Below are positions 62,589 through 64,000 of a stretch of 64,000 nucleotides of DNA, in pieces. The stretch is from Sphingomonas sp. (GTDB lineage: Bacteria > Pseudomonadota > Alphaproteobacteria > Sphingomonadales > Sphingomonadaceae): contig NZ_JAHBZI010000001.1 of the NCBI RefSeq assembly GCF_019635515.1, forward strand, positions 2,232,001 through 2,296,000, in the 5' to 3' direction. The first letter of the stretch is position 1, and every line of letters starts with the position of its first letter. Under the pieces are notes generated by a model. It was given only the letters and a program-made list of their open reading frames with translations. It searched no databases and was not told the origin of the DNA. The translations under genes were made by a program, and so were the position numbers.

Positions 62589-63449
62589 ATGGACTTCACC
62601 ACCTTCATCGCCATCGACTGGTCCGGTCAGGCCGTCGAGCGCCCCAAGGGCCTCGCCGTCGCCCTTTGTCGCACCGGCACCGCTGCGCCGGAGTTGATCG
62701 AGCGCAATTGGTCGCGACAGGACATCCTCGAATATCTCGCTGAATTAGCCGATACCGGCACCCGCGCATTGATCGGCCTCGACCTCTCCCCCGCGTTCCC
62801 CTTCCACGACGAAGGCGCCTATTTCCCTGGCTGGGATCGCTCCCCGCGCGACGCCCGCACCCTCTGGGCGCTCGTCGATGAACTCACCTCCGACGATCCC
62901 CACCTCGCCGCCACCGGCTTCATCGCGCACCCCGACGCCCGCCGCCATTTCCGCCAGCGCGGCGACTGCGGCGACCTGTTTCCGCCCGGCCGCGGCCGCT
63001 TCCGGGTCTGCGAACATGGCCAGGAAGCGATGCGTCTCTCACCCTATAGCTGTTTCAACCTCGTCGGCGCATCGCAGGTTGGCAAATCGAGCCTGACCGG
63101 CATGCGCGTGCTCCACCGCCTGCGCGGCAAGATCGGGATATGGCCGTTCGATCCGCTGCCAGAGACCGGGCCGGTCCTGGTGGAGATTTACACCTCGCTG
63201 GCCGCGCGGCTGGCGGGGATGCGCAAGGGCATCTCAAAGGTCCGCGATGCCGAAACACTAGATACGATGCTCTCAGCGTTCGGCTCCCAGCCCCACGCCC
63301 CGCTCGCCCGCTATGACGACCATGCCACGGATGCGATCCTAAGCGCGGCATGGCTCCGCGTGGCCGCGAACCAGCCGGAATTGTGGTCGCCCGCAAAGCT
63401 AACCCCCGAACTCGCACAAACCGAGGGCTGGACCTTCGGCGTCCCCTGA
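62589..63449 (+). CDS. Hypothetical protein, predicted RNase-H-like fold (DUF429-like)
   Basis: A 286-residue protein with no firm family. Acidic motifs spaced like an RNase-H-fold nuclease are visible: AIDWSG near residue 10, IGLDLSPAFPF near 62, and DDHATDAILSAAWLR near 245. An invariant-looking NLVGASQVGKSSL segment lies mid-protein. Nuclease activity is inferred only. Its GGGGAGGG ribosome site, four bases before the ATG, lies inside a repeat hairpin, so translation may depend on that structure opening. Confidence 0.72.
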   Translation: MDFTTFIAIDWSGQAVERPKGLAVALCRTGTAAPELIERNWSRQDILEYLAELADTGTRALIGLDLSPAFPFHDEGAYFPGWDRSPRDARTLWALVDELTSDDPHLAATGFIAHPDARRHFRQRGDCGDLFPPGRGRFRVCEHGQEAMRLSPYSCFNLVGASQVGKSSLTGMRVLHRLRGKIGIWPFDPLPETGPVLVEIYTSLAARLAGMRKGISKVRDAETLDTMLSAFGSQPHAPLARYDDHATDAILSAAWLRVAANQPELWSPAKLTPELAQTEGWTFGVP

Positions 63450-63466
63450 GCCATTGGAGCCCGCGT

Positions 63467-63542
63467 GCCGGTTTAGCTCAGCTGGTAGAGCAGCGGTTTT
63501 GTAAACCGAAGGTCGCGGGTTCGATTCCTGCAACCGGCACCA
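63467..63542 (+). tRNA. tRNA-Thr (anticodon TGT)
   Basis: Cloverleaf with acceptor arms GCCGGTT/AACCGGC, D-arm AGCTCAGCTGGTAGAGC, anticodon loop TTTGTAA, T-arm GGTTCGATTCC, and encoded CCA. The last pair of the anticodon stem is mismatched. TTTTTG follows directly. Confidence 0.95.
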
Positions 63543-63613
63543 TTTTTGTTTGGAAGCGCCTCGCAACAAGCTCGAGCGGCCGTCGGCCTTGCGGACGCTA
63601 CGGGGGCCGTTAC

Positions 63614-64000
63614 CTATTCGCCCCTGGGCGGCGCCACGCTGGCGCGGTGGATCAGCGTCGAAGTGAACAGTGACGGCTCCTCGCTCGCGATATCGTCCCC
63701 GAAAAAGTCCGCGAGCAGCTTCAGCGCCGCCGAGCGCGCCATCGAGATGATCGGCCAGTGCACCGTCGTCATCGGCGGCCAGATATGGTTGGCGATGGCG
63801 GTATCGTCGAAGCCGATGATCGAGAGATCGTCGGGCACCGTCATCCCGCGCCGCCGCGCCGCGTGGAGCGTCGCCGCGCCCATCTCGTCGTTCGAAGAGA
63901 AGATCGCGGTCGGCCGCGGCGACAGATCGAGCAGCCGGTCGGCGGCCGCCAGCCCGGATTCGAAGGTGTAATTGCCGTCGGCGATCAGGCTGCGCGGCAG
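63614..64000 (-). CDS. LacI-family transcriptional regulator, N-terminus outside window
   Basis: The last 128 residues of a LacI/GalR protein. The effector-domain landmarks are TAIFSSNDEMGAATLHAARR, DLSIIGFDDTAIANHIWPPM and TTVHWPIISMARSAALKLL, ending in RASVAPPRGE. This resembles the C-terminus of the LacI protein at 9807 (STAPPRGGRG), so it is probably another sugar-utilisation regulator. The DNA-binding part and its targets lie beyond the right edge. Confidence 0.88.
   Translation of the reverse strand: MPRSLIADGNYTFESGLAAADRLLDLSPRPTAIFSSNDEMGAATLHAARRRGMTVPDDLSIIGFDDTAIANHIWPPMTTVHWPIISMARSAALKLLADFFGDDIASEEPSLFTSTLIHRASVAPPRGE

Noticed and set aside
63467..63542. tRNA-Thr as an integration site
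   Set aside because: No integrase, no direct repeat of the tRNA end and no change in base composition on either side within the window.

Overview
The window is high-GC chromosomal DNA from an alphaproteobacterium, most probably Sphingomonas or a close relative (Sphingomonadaceae). The evidence is the run of families: TonB-dependent receptor with SapC, cupin and tryptophan-halogenase-like partners, three Flp pilins with short ATA(V/I)EYG motifs, the comF-grxC-nitrilase-DUF1178 block, the aroKB/xerD/accA block, and dense overlapping operons. I see no insertion sequence, prophage, plasmid gene or CRISPR array. The densely packed window has no gene-free stretch over 300 bases.

Left part (1-9,740). 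A minus-strand operon runs LysR regulator, DUF1611 protein, enolase-superfamily dipeptide/N-acylamino-acid epimerase, N-acyl-D-amino-acid deacylase and a DAACS dicarboxylate/amino-acid symporter (cut by the window edge). DUF1611 plus epimerase matches the DgcN-DgcA D-glutamate route, so this looks like a D-amino-acid (D-Glu) uptake and catabolism operon. A divergent periplasmic class-C-type serine hydrolase and a two-domain M16 protease follow.

Glycan island (9,807-24,786). A large TonB receptor faces a periplasmic GH3 glucosidase and an MFS carrier, with two palindromic LacI-type operator candidates between them. Behind the receptor, five overlapping minus-strand genes encode a second halogenase-like flavoprotein, SapC, a cupin/JmjC-like oxygenase, a tryptophan-halogenase-like enzyme and a LacI regulator. 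A Tat-exported penicillin-acylase-family hydrolase ends the island.

Signalling and proline (24,887-35,833). A translationally overlapped CHASE3-GAF hybrid kinase, CheR, CheB and REC-kinase-REC protein form a non-chemotaxis signalling module. PutA without a DNA-binding domain is divergent from an Lrp/AsnC regulator.

Housekeeping centre (35,909-45,920). tRNA-Arg(CCT); DUF1178, nitrilase-like amidase, glutaredoxin, ComF; a methyltransferase-fold protein; MutT; three Flp pilins; accA, xerD, an unknown exported protein and a 45-residue membrane protein; aroK-aroB.

Right part (45,921-64,000). M1 aminopeptidase and GH92 alpha-mannosidase (glycoprotein breakdown), DUF423, dgkA, Kef-type K+/H+ antiporter, NifU-like scaffold, CvpA, lipocalin, radA, a GT4 glycosyltransferase, a CPA1 Na+/H+ antiporter, GST, DUF2218 with a His-rich PadR/YqjI-like regulator, rarA, a YjbR protein, an RNase-H-like unknown, tRNA-Thr(TGT) and the end of another LacI regulator. 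The most unusual non-coding signal is a leader of about 155 bases present twice, 11 kb apart, before the M1 aminopeptidase and the Na+/H+ antiporter. There are also REP-type palindromic doublets whose two versions differ by compensatory changes.
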